NCBI GenBank assembly: GCA_018114805.1
Contig: CP073042.1
Coordinates: 930,001 to 994,000, forward strand
Source of the DNA: Candidatus Streptomyces philanthi
Lineage (GTDB): Bacteria; Actinomycetota; Actinomycetes; Streptomycetales; Streptomycetaceae
Length of the DNA: 64,000 nucleotides
Direction: 5' to 3'
The notes under the pieces were generated by a model that did not search any database, had not been told where the DNA came from, and was given only the letters and a program-made list of their open reading frames with translations. Shown in pieces: positions 21,569 through 32,103 of the stretch. The first letter of the stretch is position 1. Every line of letters begins with the position of its first letter. Both the position numbers and the translations under genes were made by a program.

Positions 21569-22066
21569 CTACCGGCGCTCCAGCAGCCAGCGGACCAGCC
21601 AGGCCGCGCCGCCCACGGTCAACAGCACGGTCGCGATCAGCACCAGCCAACTCGTGCCGTTGCCCTGGGACCAGTCGTAGGCCAGGCCGGCCCAGCAGAT
21701 CGCGGTGACCGCAGCCGCGCAGAGCGCCGCGACGGGGCCCATCAGTTCGGCCCGGCGCGTGTGACCTCGGCCGGCGAAGATCCGGCGTACGCCCTCCGGC
21801 AGCAGGATCAGCGTCCAGGCGAGGGTGACCCAGGCCAGGCCCGCGCCCTCCACCGCGTCCACCACGACGCCCAGCAGCAACAGCGAGCCGCACACGAGCA
21901 GCGCCCAGTCCATGGCCGAGCCGCCGGTGGGCGCGTCGGCCGGGGGCCGCGGGTGGGCGGCGGTGCCGATGGGCTTGTCGGCGACGGCCGCGCCGGGGGT
22001 GGCGTCGGTGGTGGCGTCGGCCGAAGCGGTCAGGGGGGTGCGCCCGGGCTGGTCGCCCGCGCTCAC
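21569..22066 (-). CDS. Small membrane protein of unknown function
   Basis: 165-residue protein with a ~50-residue Ala/Thr/Pro-rich N-terminal tail and four hydrophobic segments. These include MDWALLVCGSLLLLGVVVDAV, LAWVTLAWTLILLPEG, GPVAALCAAAVTAICWAGL and SWLVLIATVLLTVGGAAWLV. I do not recognise a domain. Its GTG start overlaps the stop of the deaminase-like gene by 4 nt (GTGA), so the two are translationally coupled. It stands between that gene and era, a position commonly held by a small membrane protein in Streptomyces. Confidence 0.75.
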   Translation of the reverse strand: MSAGDQPGRTPLTASADATTDATPGAAVADKPIGTAAHPRPPADAPTGGSAMDWALLVCGSLLLLGVVVDAVEGAGLAWVTLAWTLILLPEGVRRIFAGRGHTRRAELMGPVAALCAAAVTAICWAGLAYDWSQGNGTSWLVLIATVLLTVGGAAWLVRWLLERR

Positions 22067-22416
22067 CCGGCGGTCACCGTGGCGCGCGGCGTGCCGTCCG
22101 GGCCCGCGAGGATCACCGGGGTCAGCGGCCCGCCGAGGTCGCGCACCGCCGCCCGGTCCTCGTCGGAGACGGCCGCCACGTCGCTGACCACCGCGGCGGC
22201 CTCCAGCGAGGTGGCGCCGCTGGCCACGGCCATCGCGACGGCCGTGCGCAGCGCGCTCAGGTGGAGCGATTCCAGGGCGACGGTGCCGGCGACGTAGGTG
22301 CGCCCGGTCTCATCGCGGACGGCCGCGCCCTCGGACACGCCGTTGCGCGCCCGCGTGGCACGGGCGAGCGTGATGATCTTCTGGTCTTCCGGGGCCAACG
22401 CCGTCGTATCGCTCAT
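22063..22416 (-). CDS. Cytidine deaminase-like protein
   Basis: 117-residue protein: TLARATRARNGVSEGAAVRDETGRTYVAGTV...LHLSALRTAVAMAVASG. This follows the cytidine deaminase fold, and LHLSALRTAV corresponds to the helix that carries the catalytic motif. However, the canonical HAE and PCxxC zinc ligands are missing (only LSALRTA and GPLTPVILAG at these positions), so it is probably not an active zinc deaminase. ATG 22416 (MSDTTALAPEDQK). It sits between the hemolysin-family gene and the membrane protein, a conserved arrangement next to era. Confidence 0.7.
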   Translation of the reverse strand: MSDTTALAPEDQKIITLARATRARNGVSEGAAVRDETGRTYVAGTVALESLHLSALRTAVAMAVASGATSLEAAAVVSDVAAVSDEDRAAVRDLGGPLTPVILAGPDGTPRATVTAG

Positions 22417-22501
22417 GTGCACGAGGATACGGCGACGCTGGTGGGGGCTCGGCCCCAGGCGGGAGCACGCGTCAGCCCGCGCGCGACGGCCACCGGCGCG
22501 G

Positions 22502-23845
22502 CTAGCGCTCCGCTTCCGCGCCCAGCGCCTCCGCCTCCGGCTGTGCCGGGTCCCCCGTCGCGCGTACGGGCTCGACCAGGACTGTCAGGATGCGGTTGCG
22601 CCGGCCGGCCGAGGACTCGGCGGTCAGGCGCAGAGCCGTCAGGTCCGGGTCGGTGGCGTCCTCGCTCAGGTCGACGTCGGCCACCGCGCCGGCGATCGGG
22701 ACCCGGCCGAGCGACTTGGCCAGCAGCCCGCCGATGGTCTCCACGTCCCCGTCGTCCAGGCGCAGCCCGTACAGCTCGCCGAGGGTGCCGATGTCGAGGC
22801 GGGCCGTGACGCGGTAGCGGTCCTCGCCCAGGCTCTCGACAGGCGGCAGCTCGCGGTCGTACTCGTCGGTGATCTCGCCGACGATCTCCTCCAGGATGTC
22901 CTCGATGGTGACGATGCCGGCCGTGCCGCCGTACTCGTCGATGACGACGGCCACGTGGTTGCGCTCCTGCTGCATCTCGCGCAGCAGGTCGCCCGCGTTC
23001 TTCGTGTCGGGCACGAACGTCGCCGGTCGCATGGCGGTGGAAACCAGGTCGCTCTCGGAGTCCCGGTTGACGTGCGTCTTACGGGCGAGGTCCTTGAGAT
23101 AGACGATGCCGACCACGTCGTCCTCGCTGTCCCCGGTGACCGGGATGCGGGAGAACCCGGAGCGCAACGCGAGGGTCAGGGCCTGCCGGATGGTCTTGAA
23201 CCGCTCGATGGCGACCAGGTCGGTGCGCGGCACCATCACCTCGCGCACCAGCGTGTCCCACAGCTCGAAGACGGAGTGCACCATGCGGCGCTCGTCGTCC
23301 TCGATCAGCGACTCCTGCTCGGCGAGGTCCACCATGGCGCGCAGCTCGGCCTCGGAGGCGAAGGGGCCCTTGCGGAAGCCCTTGCCCGGGGTGAGGGCGT
23401 TGCCGATGAAGATGAGGAGTTGCGGGATGGGGCCCATCACACGGGCCAGCGGCAGCAGCACGTAGGCGGCGGCCGTGGCCGTGTTGAGCGGGTGCTGCCG
23501 GCCGATCGTACGGGGCGAGACGCCGACCGCGACGTAGGAGACGAGGACCATCACACCGATCGCGATGGCCAGCGCCTCCCAGGTCTCGTCGTACGCCCGC
23601 ACGCACGCGTAGGTGACGACGGCGCCGGCGGCGACCTCGCAGGCCACCCGGACCAGCAGCGCCACGTTGAGGTAGCGGGTGGGGTCCTCGGCGACGGCGA
23701 GCAACTTGGCACTGCCGCGCCGGCCCGAACGCACCGCCTCCTGTGCCCGGAAGCGCGTCGTGCGCGCCAGGCCGGCCTCCGCGCAGGCCGCCAGCCAGGC
23801 GACGACGACCAGGAGGACGGCCGAGGTGATAAGTTGTGCGGTCAT
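22502..23845 (-). CDS. Hemolysin/CorC family CBS-domain membrane protein
   Basis: 447-residue member of the UPF0053/CNNM group: an N-terminal DUF21 membrane domain with about four helices (LITSAVLLVVVAWLAACAEAG...), a CBS pair (VMVPRTDLVAIERFKTI; HVAVVIDEYGGTAGIVTIED) and a C-terminal CorC/HlyC domain (DRYRVTARLDIGTLGELYGL). Related proteins are linked to Mg2+ or Co2+ export and adenosyl-nucleotide sensing; hemolysis is not expected. It starts 11 nt after the ybeY stop, so the genes are probably co-transcribed. Frame intact, normal length. Confidence 0.88.
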   Translation of the reverse strand: MTAQLITSAVLLVVVAWLAACAEAGLARTTRFRAQEAVRSGRRGSAKLLAVAEDPTRYLNVALLVRVACEVAAGAVVTYACVRAYDETWEALAIAIGVMVLVSYVAVGVSPRTIGRQHPLNTATAAAYVLLPLARVMGPIPQLLIFIGNALTPGKGFRKGPFASEAELRAMVDLAEQESLIEDDERRMVHSVFELWDTLVREVMVPRTDLVAIERFKTIRQALTLALRSGFSRIPVTGDSEDDVVGIVYLKDLARKTHVNRDSESDLVSTAMRPATFVPDTKNAGDLLREMQQERNHVAVVIDEYGGTAGIVTIEDILEEIVGEITDEYDRELPPVESLGEDRYRVTARLDIGTLGELYGLRLDDGDVETIGGLLAKSLGRVPIAGAVADVDLSEDATDPDLTALRLTAESSAGRRNRILTVLVEPVRATGDPAQPEAEALGAEAER

Positions 23846-23855
23846 CAGGCGGCGC

Positions 23856-24353
23856 TCACCTAGTGGTGGGGGCCGGGGACGGGCCGGTCATGCCGCGCTC
23901 GGCGCGCCAGCCGTCCACGATGGCCTTCTGGAGGGCGAACATCTCGGCCCGCTCGTCCGGCTCCTCGTGGTCGTAGCCGAGCAGGTGCAGACAGCCGTGC
24001 ACAGTGAGCAACTGGAGTTCCTCGTCCATCGAGTGCTGCGTCGGGGCCTGGGCGCCCTGCTGCTTGGCGACCTCGGGGCAGAGCACAATGTCGCCGAGCA
24101 GCCCCTGGGGCGGCTCGGCGTCGTCCTTGCCAGGTGGGCGCAGCTCGTCCATCGGGAAGGACATGACGTCGGTGGGGCCCGGGAGGTCCATCCACTGGAG
24201 GTGGAGCTGCTCCATGGCGTCGGCGTCGATGACGATGATCGACAGCTCGGAAAGCGGGTGGATGCGCATCCGGGCCAGCGCGTACCGGGCGACGTCCAGC
24301 ACCGCCTGTTCGTCGATGTCCGTGCCGGATTCGTTGTTGACGTCGATCGCCAT
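23856..24353 (-). CDS. ybeY: Endoribonuclease YbeY
   Basis: Single-strand endoribonuclease needed for 16S rRNA 3' maturation and 70S quality control. The signature zinc motif [12 protein letters not shown] (about residues 119-130) with three His ligands is intact, as is the conserved MSFPMDE. 165 residues, normal. ATG 24353 ([14 protein letters not shown]) is the standard start. It lies between phoH and the hemolysin-family gene, the usual bacterial phoH-ybeY-corC-era order. Confidence 0.95.
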   Translation of the reverse strand: MAIDVNNESGTDIDEQAVLDVARYALARMRIHPLSELSIIVIDADAMEQLHLQWMDLPGPTDVMSFPMDELRPPGKDDAEPPQGLLGDIVLCPEVAKQQGAQAPTQHSMDEELQLLTVHGCLHLLGYDHEEPDERAEMFALQKAIVDGWRAERGMTGPSPAPTTR

Positions 24354-24456
24354 GGGGCTGTTGATCTCTCCGATTACCGATGCCGGTTAGCTCGCCGTGC
24401 CGCACCACGCTGCGACCACCGGGTCGCGGCGGGCGCGGGCACGGCCGAAGGCCTGC

Positions 24457-25479
<1,023 letters not shown>

Positions 25480-25717
25480 GGGCCGGCTCTGGGGCCTGCT
25501 CATCCCTCTTTCCGTGGTTCAGCGCCTTCGGATACCCAGCGTACGACGCCGCACTGACAAGACCAGAGCCTTTTATCGAGGGCCGCGGCCGGTCGGTGCC
25601 CGGCACCCGGCCACGACGTGAACGCGCGCCGACACCCCGGCGGCTTCCGCGCGGAGCACCGACGAGCGCGCCCCGGGCGAGCGTCGGGGTCGGTTCAGGG
25701 CCCGCTCAGGGGCCGGT

Positions 25718-27160
25718 TCACGACTGGCGGAAGCCGATGGTGGGTACCGCCCGGCGCAGCGGCCAGGGGCGGGGCGCGGAGGGCAGCAGGCCGTCCAGGA
25801 ACGCGTACCGGCGCAGCGCGCTGCCCTGCCCCGCGACCAGGCTCTGGTCGTCGAACGCCCGCACGTGCTGCCACCAGGCGGCGATCTCCACCCAGCCCGG
25901 CGCGGACAGCGATCCGCCGAACTCCTGCACCGACAGGGCGGCAGTCAGGCCGGCGAAGGCGAGCCGGTCGGCGAGCGGCCAGCCGGCCAGGCTGCCGGTG
26001 ATGAAGCCGGCCACGAAGACGTCCCCGGCGCCGGTCGGGTCCAGCGCCTCCACCGCGATCGCGGGCACCTCGACGCTCTCGCCGGTGCGGCCGTCCACGG
26101 CGTACGCGCCCTCGGCGCCCAGCGTCACGACCGCCACCGGCACCTTCTCGGTCAGCGCGCGGGCCGCGGCGCGCGGGCAGTCGGTGCGGGTGTAGCGCAT
26201 CGCCTCGACGGCGTTGGGCAGGAACGCCTCGCAGTGCTCCAGGTCGGCGAGGTCGGCCGGGTCCCAGCGGCCGGTATCGTCCCAGCCCACGTCGGCGAAG
26301 ATCCGGCTGCCCCGGCGCGCGGCGTGCGCGATCCACTCCTCGCGGCTGCCGGGCACGAGCGAGGCCACGCAGGCGCGCGCCGGCGGCGGGCACTCCGGGG
26401 CGGGCTCCCCGTCGAACGCCCCCTCCGCCGCCCCTGCCCGCGCCGGCGGCGCCTCGTGCCCGTGCGAGACCATCGTGCGCTCGCCCTCGTACGCCATGGA
26501 GACGGTGACCGGCGAGTGCCAGCCCGGCACCGTGCGCGACAGCGACAGGTCGATGCCCTCGCCACGGTCGAGGGCATCCCGGCAGTAGTCGCCGTAGATG
26601 TCGTCGCCGAAGGCGGCGGCGAGCGAGGTGCGCAGCCCGAGCCGGGCGAGCGCGGTGGCCATGTTGGCCACGCCGCCGGGGCTTGAGCCCATGCCCCGGG
26701 CCCATGACTCGGTGCCGCGCACGAGAGCCGAGTCGAGGCCGGTGAAGACGATGTCGAGGAAGACGGGGCCGGTCAGGTAGACGTCGCAGGCCGGGTCGTC
26801 GGGACGGCGGACGGCGGCCAGTGGATCGAGCACCGGGCGGACCCGGCCCTCGCCGGGACCCGGCGCGCCGAGCGCGCCGCGCCCCTCCCGACGACCGGCC
26901 CCGGCCCCGGTTCCTGGCCCGGGCCCGGTTCCTGGCCCGTCCCCCGGAGTCCTCGGGTGTGCGCCGGCGGGCGTTTCCCCGTGCGCGGTCCCCGACCGCC
27001 CCCCGCGCGCTCCGGGGCCCGGTTCGGTGCGCCCCCCACCGGCTTGCTCGCGGGGCGCCGCTTCCGGCAAGTCGGCCTCCTCGGGCCGCTCCGGCGGCTC
27101 GTGGTGGGTCCGGTCGTCGCCGTTCGCCCGGGTGGTGCCGTCTCCGTCTCGCCGTGTCAC
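25718..27160 (-). CDS. PfkB family carbohydrate kinase with long disordered N-terminus
   Basis: Ribokinase-like sugar kinase. The core starts near CDVYLTGPVFLDIVFTGL and has GGVANMATALARLG (substrate side) and the C-terminal signature DPTGAGDVFVAGFI with the catalytic Asp. GTG 27160 has a good GGGAG site. That start gives about 135 residues of low-complexity Gly/Pro/Arg/Glu sequence before the domain, including a tandem duplication of an 18-nt unit near 26905-26945 encoding GTG-PGPG repeats. It may be untranslated if initiation occurs nearer the domain. Substrate (ribose, adenosine or another sugar) cannot be assigned. Frame intact. Confidence 0.85.
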   Translation of the reverse strand: MTRRDGDGTTRANGDDRTHHEPPERPEEADLPEAAPREQAGGGRTEPGPGARGGRSGTAHGETPAGAHPRTPGDGPGTGPGPGTGAGAGRREGRGALGAPGPGEGRVRPVLDPLAAVRRPDDPACDVYLTGPVFLDIVFTGLDSALVRGTESWARGMGSSPGGVANMATALARLGLRTSLAAAFGDDIYGDYCRDALDRGEGIDLSLSRTVPGWHSPVTVSMAYEGERTMVSHGHEAPPARAGAAEGAFDGEPAPECPPPARACVASLVPGSREEWIAHAARRGSRIFADVGWDDTGRWDPADLADLEHCEAFLPNAVEAMRYTRTDCPRAAARALTEKVPVAVVTLGAEGAYAVDGRTGESVEVPAIAVEALDPTGAGDVFVAGFITGSLAGWPLADRLAFAGLTAALSVQEFGGSLSAPGWVEIAAWWQHVRAFDDQSLVAGQGSALRRYAFLDGLLPSAPRPWPLRRAVPTIGFRQS

Positions 27161-27428
27161 GGTGTCGCTCCCTTGCCGTACCTCGCTGTACTGCCCCTGC
27201 ACGACCCAGCCCCGGGTGCCCTGCCGTACTGCGGGTACGCCGACGGTGCAAGTGGGGCCAGTGTGCCGGATCGCCCCGTACGGGCCCGGCCGGCGGGGCG
27301 GCTCCACAGCCGGTTCCCGGATCACCGTGGCGTCGCGCGAAGAGGACCGCGCGGGGGCGCGGAACGCGGGTGTCTACGCTTCTCCCCCGTCGTTTCGTCC
27401 ATCGTCCACCGCCGTGAAGGAGTAGACA

Positions 27429-28175
27429 GTGCGTGAGGCAACAGTGACGCCCGAGGGGGACCGGATGCGCTGGGTCGAGTTGCCCGGACGGCAGCCGGCG
27501 CGCGTCTACGTCCACGGGTTGGGCGCCTCGTCGCCGGCCTACTTCGCGGCGAGCGCGGCGCATCCGCTGCTGACCGGCCACCGTTCGCTCCTCGTCGACC
27601 TGCTTGGGCACGGGCTCAGCGACCGGCCTCAGGGCTTCGACTACGCGTTGGAGTCGCACGCCGAAGCGCTGGCCCACGCGGACGTGACCGGCGCCGAGTT
27701 GGTCGCGCACAGCATGGGCGGCTCGGTGGCCGTCGTCCTGGCGACCCGCCACCCGCACCTGGTCTCCCGCCTGGTGCTGGTCGACGCGAACCTCGACGCC
27801 CTCGCGCCCGACCCCACGTCGGCGGGCAGCGCGGGCATCGCCGCCCACTCCGAGGCGGACTTCCTCGCCGGTGGCTGGCGGCAGGCGCGCGAGCGGGCCG
27901 GCGCGCACTGGTGGGCCACGATGCGCCTGACCGACCGCCGCGCCCTGCACCGCAGCGCGGTCCACCTCGCCCGCGGCACCGAGCCCACGCTGCGCGAGCT
28001 GCTGCGGGACCTGCCCATCCCGCACGCCTATCTACTGCCCGAGGCCGACGGCCCGCTGCCCGGGACCGCGGAACTCACCGCGGCCGGGGTCCCCGTCGTC
28101 CCGATCCCGGACTGCGGGCACAACACATGCTGGACAACCCGGAAGCTTTCGCCCGCGCCGCCGCCGCGGCGCTGA
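27429..28175 (+). CDS. Alpha/beta hydrolase, extreme C-terminus shifted
   Basis: Serine hydrolase of the alpha/beta fold. The oxyanion region is VHGLGASSPAY; the nucleophile elbow is AHSMGGS (Ser about residue 97); the catalytic His lies in PDCGHN near residue 234. GTG 27429 has an AAGGAG site, spacer 6. After GHN, an extra AC dinucleotide at about 28121-28127 shifts the frame. The expected ending, MLDNPEAFARAAAAALTG with TGA at 28181-28183, is replaced by a short Arg/Pro tail ending at 28175. The triad is complete but the last helix is lost, so activity is doubtful. Substrate unknown. Confidence 0.82.
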   Translation: MREATVTPEGDRMRWVELPGRQPARVYVHGLGASSPAYFAASAAHPLLTGHRSLLVDLLGHGLSDRPQGFDYALESHAEALAHADVTGAELVAHSMGGSVAVVLATRHPHLVSRLVLVDANLDALAPDPTSAGSAGIAAHSEADFLAGGWRQARERAGAHWWATMRLTDRRALHRSAVHLARGTEPTLRELLRDLPIPHAYLLPEADGPLPGTAELTAAGVPVVPIPDCGHNTCWTTRKLSPAPPPRR

Positions 28176-28183
28176 CCGGGTGA

Positions 28184-28524
28184 GCCCGGCGGGCGCCGGG
28201 CCCGCCGCCCACGGCCGCCCCGCGACCGGCCGGAGCAGGCGAGGGGGACGAAGGCCGACGCGGGCTGACGTGGACCGACGGGGGCTGGCGGGGCTGACCA
28301 GGGCTGGGCGGAACCTGGAGCGAAGGGCGCGCCTTCCGAGCAACTCCCTTACGCCGACCCCACGCTGTGCCCATAGGAGCGGGTCGCCGACCGGCTGAGC
28401 ACTCCGGTCTTCAGTCCTCAGGGATGGCAAAGCAAACGGATGAACGCCGACTATTCGGCGTTTCTCATACTCATACGTCGCTAATCTTACTAAAGGGTTC
28501 AACTTCGGAACAAGGAGCACCAAC
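28184..28524. other. 341-nt intergenic region upstream of the lectin gene
   Basis: No gene is supported. The first half contains a run of short GGGGCTGGC/GACC-type repeats (about 28255-28310). The second half is less G+C-rich (about 28430-28500, e.g. actcatacgtcgctaatc), as expected for a regulated Streptomyces promoter of a secreted protein. A clear ribosome site, AAGGAG, precedes ATG 28525. Confidence 0.45.
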
Positions 28525-29074
28525 ATGCGCGTTCGCGCGAAAGTTCTGCGCTGTCTGTCCACCGTCGCCGTCTCGGCCGCCGCGGCGACCGCCCTGCCGG
28601 CCGGCGTCCAGGCGGCCGAGAGTTCGACCATGCTGCCCCGTGAGGGCACGATCAGAACGTTCGCCAGCAAGTGTCTGGACGTCCACCGCGGCAGCCAGGC
28701 GAACAGCGCGCCGATCATCCAGTACACCTGCGGTGCCGGCAAGGCAAACCAGCGCTTCGCCTTCATCCCGGTCGGCGGCGGCCTGCACAAGATCCACACC
28801 ACCCACACCAGCGGCAAGTGCTCTCGACGTCGCCAACAGGAGCACGCGGGACGAAACCCCGATCATCCAGTACCCCTGCAAGCCCGGAGGCAGCGACGCC
28901 AACCAGCGGTTCCGCATCGTCGCCGACGGCGGCGACCGGGTCCTCATCAAGACCTTCGCCGGCAAGTGCTTCGACGTGAAGGGCGCCAGCACCGCCAACG
29001 GCGCACCCCTCATCCAGTACCGGTGCAAGGCTCCGGGTGGCAACGCGAACCAGAGGTTCCGCATCGTCGCCTGA
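28525..29074 (+). pseudogene. Secreted ricin B-type lectin, frameshifted
   Basis: Small secreted beta-trefoil carbohydrate-binding protein. The signal peptide MRVRAKVLRCLSTVAVSAAAA ends at about VQAAE. Three ricin-B repeats are visible: IRTFASKCLDVHRGSQANSA...NQRFAF, KIHTTHTSGKC-LDVANRSTRDE...NQRFRIV and LIKTFAGKCFDVKGASTANGA...NQRFRIV. An extra T at about 28821 (TGCTCTCGAC for TGCCTCGAC) changes frame inside the second repeat. The remaining part is in another frame, ending TGA at 29072-29074. Repaired length ~183 residues. It has no catalytic domain; such proteins bind galactose- or xylose-containing glycans. Confidence 0.82.
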
Positions 29075-29256
29075 CCGGCACCCCGCATGGCGGCAGTGGC
29101 GCGCGTTCGGGGCCCGAGCCACCGCCGCTCACGCCCGCGGGCCGGCCCCTGAGCGCCTGCGCCGCACTAGCCGCCCACGCCGGCCCGGGACGGCACGGCC
29201 ACCCGCATCAGGTCGCTGGCCACCACGAATTCGCCGGCGAAGCCCGCCGCCCTCGC

Positions 29257-30094
29257 CTACCGCTCGAACTCGGCCGGGTCGCCGTATCGCTGCGAGAAGT
29301 GCGTGAGCACCAACTGTCGTACGCCCGGCCCCGCCGCCACCCGCGCGGCCTGACTAGCCGTCAGGTGTCCGTGTTCGCGGGCCAGCGCCTCGTCCTCGTC
29401 AAGGAACGTCGACTCGATGACGAGTTGGTCGCACCCCTCGGCGAGGGCGTACACGCCGTCACACAGTCGGGTGTCCATCACGAAGGCGAAGCGCTGCCCC
29501 CGGCGGACCTCGCTGACCTCCTCCAACGCGACCGTGCGTCCGGCAACGCGCACCTCGCCCTCCCGCTGCAACCTGCCGACGAGCGGCCCGGCGAGGCCGT
29601 GCGCGGCGAGCCGGTCGGGCAGCATGCGGCGACCGTCCGGCTGCACCAGGCGGTAGCCGTAGGATTCGACCGGGTGCGAGAGCCGCTGCGCCGTGAGCGT
29701 GTACGCGGGGGTGACGGCGAGCGTCGCGCCCGGCCCGCGCACCGGCTCCTGGGCTATGTCGACCGTCTCGCGATAGGCCGTCGCGTACCGCAGCCGCTCG
29801 AAGAACCGCTGGCCAGATAGTGGGCCGCGATCGGATGCGGCACCCGGTCGCGAGGTTGATCCGCTGGATGACGCCGGCCAGGCCGAGCGAGTGGTCGCCG
29901 TGGAAGTGCGTGACGCAGACGCGGTGCAGGTCGTGGGCCGCGACACCGGCGCGCACCATCTGCCGCTGGGTGCCCTCGCCGGGGTCGAAGAGGATGCCCT
30001 GGCCGTCCCAGCGCAACACGTAGCCGTTGTGGTTACGGTGCCGGGTCGGCACCTGGCTCGCGGTGCCCAGGACGACCAGTTCACGTACGGACAA
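29257..30094 (-). pseudogene. rnz: Ribonuclease Z, broken by small indels
   Basis: Metallo-beta-lactamase-fold endonuclease that trims the 3' trailer of tRNA precursors. The start ([25 protein letters not shown]) and the zinc motif THFHGDH are intact. After GVIQRINL the frame changes at about 29845, passes through a short piece reading [11 protein letters not shown], and changes again near 29815; about two residues also seem missing compared with the usual HYPASGQRFF. The last ~185 residues ([17 protein letters not shown] to [15 protein letters not shown]) are intact in the third frame. The start codon is TTG 30094, 5 nt after the HIT stop. The enzyme is often essential, so this needs confirming. 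Confidence 0.83.
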
Positions 30095-30099
30095 CTGGC

Positions 30100-30459
30100 T
30101 TACCCGGGAGGCCAGTTGAGGCCGCGACCGCCCAGGACGTGCGCGTGCGCGTGGAAGACGGTCTGGCCGGCGCCGCTACCCGTGTTGAAGACGATCCAGT
30201 AGCCGGTGTCGGCGATCTTCTCGTCGACGGCGACGAGGCCGGCCTCGCGCAGCACGTCGGCCGCGGCCTCCGGTTCGGCGGCGGCCAGCGACCCGGCGTC
30301 CGGGTGGTGGGACTTGGGGATGACGAGGACGTGCGTCGGGGCCTGCGGGTTTATGTCGCGGAAGGCGAGGGTCGTCGCGGTTTCGCGCACCACGGTCGCC
30401 GGCACCTCCTTCGCCACGATCTTGCAGAACAAGCAGTCCGCCTGCGGTTCTCCCGCCAT
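30100..30459 (-). CDS. HIT family nucleotide-binding protein
   Basis: Histidine-triad protein of 119 residues, HINT type: hydrolyses nucleoside phosphoramidates or related adenylylated compounds. The triad HAHAHVLGG is at residues ~103-111. [16 protein letters not shown] near the N-terminus is the usual HINT start, with a CxxC. ATG 30459 has a good upstream purine stretch. It directly precedes rnz (5 nt), a conserved pair in Streptomyces. Frame intact. Confidence 0.92.
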   Translation of the reverse strand: MAGEPQADCLFCKIVAKEVPATVVRETATTLAFRDINPQAPTHVLVIPKSHHPDAGSLAAAEPEAAADVLREAGLVAVDEKIADTGYWIVFNTGSGAGQTVFHAHAHVLGGRGLNWPPG

Positions 30460-30670
30460 CGCCGCGTCTCCTTAGCACCGTCCGTTGGGGTACGTCGCAT
30501 GCTAGCGGCCCGGTGGCGCGGGCCCGGCCGCTGCCCCCGCCGCGCGGTACCCCCATGTCGTCGCGCCGGGCCGCCCGCCGGTGTCGCGTGGCGGTCGGTG
30601 GTGGTGGTGCGGGTGCCAGCCGGGCCAGCTCCGGTCGCGGGCCGGCCGGCCGCGCCTCCCAAGCCACGCC

Positions 30671-31110
30671 CTAGCCGGACTGGCCACTTCCGCACTCGCC
30701 GATCAGGTCAGCCTCGAAGACCACGGGCCCGGCCAACTTGCCGGTCAGCGCGCCGCGCACGCAGCGGTCCTCGCGCACGTAACTGACGGTCCCGCCGATC
30801 TCCAGGTCCTGGCCCTTCTCGGTCCTGCCGCGGCAGCTCACCTGCGCGCGGCCCGTGTTAGGCGAACGCGGCTTGTCGGTCGCCTCGTTGTCCTCCCGCT
30901 TGATCTGTGCCGTGCAGGTCAGCCACTGCACGTCGATGCGCCGCGCTCCAGCGCCCGGGTCCCCACCTTGTCCATGGTGACCGCGACCGTGGATGCCCGC
31001 AGCCCGCCCTCGATGTCGTCGCACGCCGCCAGCGTGCCCAGTGCCGCGCCGACCGCGCCCAGTGCGATGACCGTGTGCCGCCATCGCCGTACTCGTGTTG
31101 GTGCCCCCAT
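30671..31110 (-). pseudogene. Small lipoprotein of unknown function, frameshifted
   Basis: Secreted lipoprotein: MGAPTRVRRWRHTVIALG then LGTLAACDD, with lipobox Cys at about residue 31. The mature part reads VAVTMDKVGTRALERGAS and then stops in this frame. An indel at about 30940 separates it from the second frame: IDVQWLTCTAQIKREDNEATDKPRS...RGALTGKLAGPVVFEADLIGECG. This holds paired Cys residues consistent with disulfides and ends TAG at 30671. I recognise no named domain; similar small lipoproteins occur at this place in other Streptomyces from memory. Confidence 0.7.
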
Positions 31111-31359
31111 GGAGTGCAGCCTGCGACCCCCTCCCACGTGCTCGAAAGGGCACCATCAGCCACTCGTTTGGGCACGCCGTCACCCGTGTGGGGCACGCTT
31201 CCCGTCATCACCGGGTTGTACGGGCCGGCACAGGCGAGACATCGGTAAGCGCGCGGGCACTCCGCGCGCCCCCGTCGGCATGCGCGCGCCCTTCGCCCGG
31301 CGTCACGGGCGCCCCACGCCTTGACCCACACCGCGCCGAACCCGTCGCGTCGCGGGCGG

Positions 31360-32103
31360 CTAACCCCACCGACCGCTGCGGCCGAGCAGCAGGGCGAGGG
31401 CCGCCGTGCCCGCGGTGGAGGTCCGCAACACGCTGGGCCCGAGCCGGTAGGGCTGGGCTCCCACCGCGGCGAAGGCGGTCAACTCCTCCGGGGACACGCC
31501 GCCCTCGGGCCCGACGACGAGCACGACCTCGCCCCGCGCCGGCAGCGCGGCGGTGGCCAGCGGCTGGGAGCCCTCCTCGTGCAGGACGGCGGCGAAGTCG
31601 GCCCGCGACAGCAGTTCGGCCACCTGCGGCGTGGTAATCGCGTCGGCGACCTCGGGGAAGCGCAGCCGGCGCGACTGCTTGCCCGCCTCGCGCGCGGTGG
31701 CCCGCCACTTGGCGAGCGCCTTGGCGCCCCGCTCGGCGCGCCACTGGGTGACGCAGCGCGCGGCGGCCCACGGCACCACGGCGTCCACGCCGGTCTCGGT
31801 CATGGTCTCCACGGCGAGTTCACCCCGGTCGCCCTTGGGCAGCGCCTGCACAACGGTGATGCGCGGCTGCGGCGCCGGCTCGCCGCGTACCTCGTCCACC
31901 TCGACCGTCAGACGGTCCTTGCCCTCGACGGCGGTCACGGTGCCCAAGACGCCCCGGCCTGCCCCGTCGGTGAGCACGATCTCCTCGCCGACCCGCAGCC
32001 TGCGCACCGAGACAGCGTGCCGCCCCTCGGGGCCGGTCAGCGTGAGCGCGGCGCCGACCGCCGCGCCCTCCAGGGTGTCGGCGACGAAGACCGGCGCGCT
32101 CAC
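31360..32103 (-). CDS. rsmE: 16S rRNA (uracil-1498-N3)-methyltransferase
   Basis: SPOUT-class methyltransferase that modifies U1498 of 16S rRNA with SAM. An N-terminal PUA-like domain (MSAPVFVADTLEGAAVG...LTGPEGRHAVSVRRLRVGEE) precedes the knotted SPOUT domain with the SAM motif VVLVVGPEGGVSPEELTAF and the terminal LGPSVLRTSTAGTAAL. 247 residues, normal. GTG 32103 overlaps the stop of the upstream oxygenase gene (GTGA), implying coupling. It ends in TAG, so TAG is used as a normal stop in this genome. Confidence 0.93.
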   Translation of the reverse strand: MSAPVFVADTLEGAAVGAALTLTGPEGRHAVSVRRLRVGEEIVLTDGAGRGVLGTVTAVEGKDRLTVEVDEVRGEPAPQPRITVVQALPKGDRGELAVETMTETGVDAVVPWAAARCVTQWRAERGAKALAKWRATAREAGKQSRRLRFPEVADAITTPQVAELLSRADFAAVLHEEGSQPLATAALPARGEVVLVVGPEGGVSPEELTAFAAVGAQPYRLGPSVLRTSTAGTAALALLLGRSGRWG

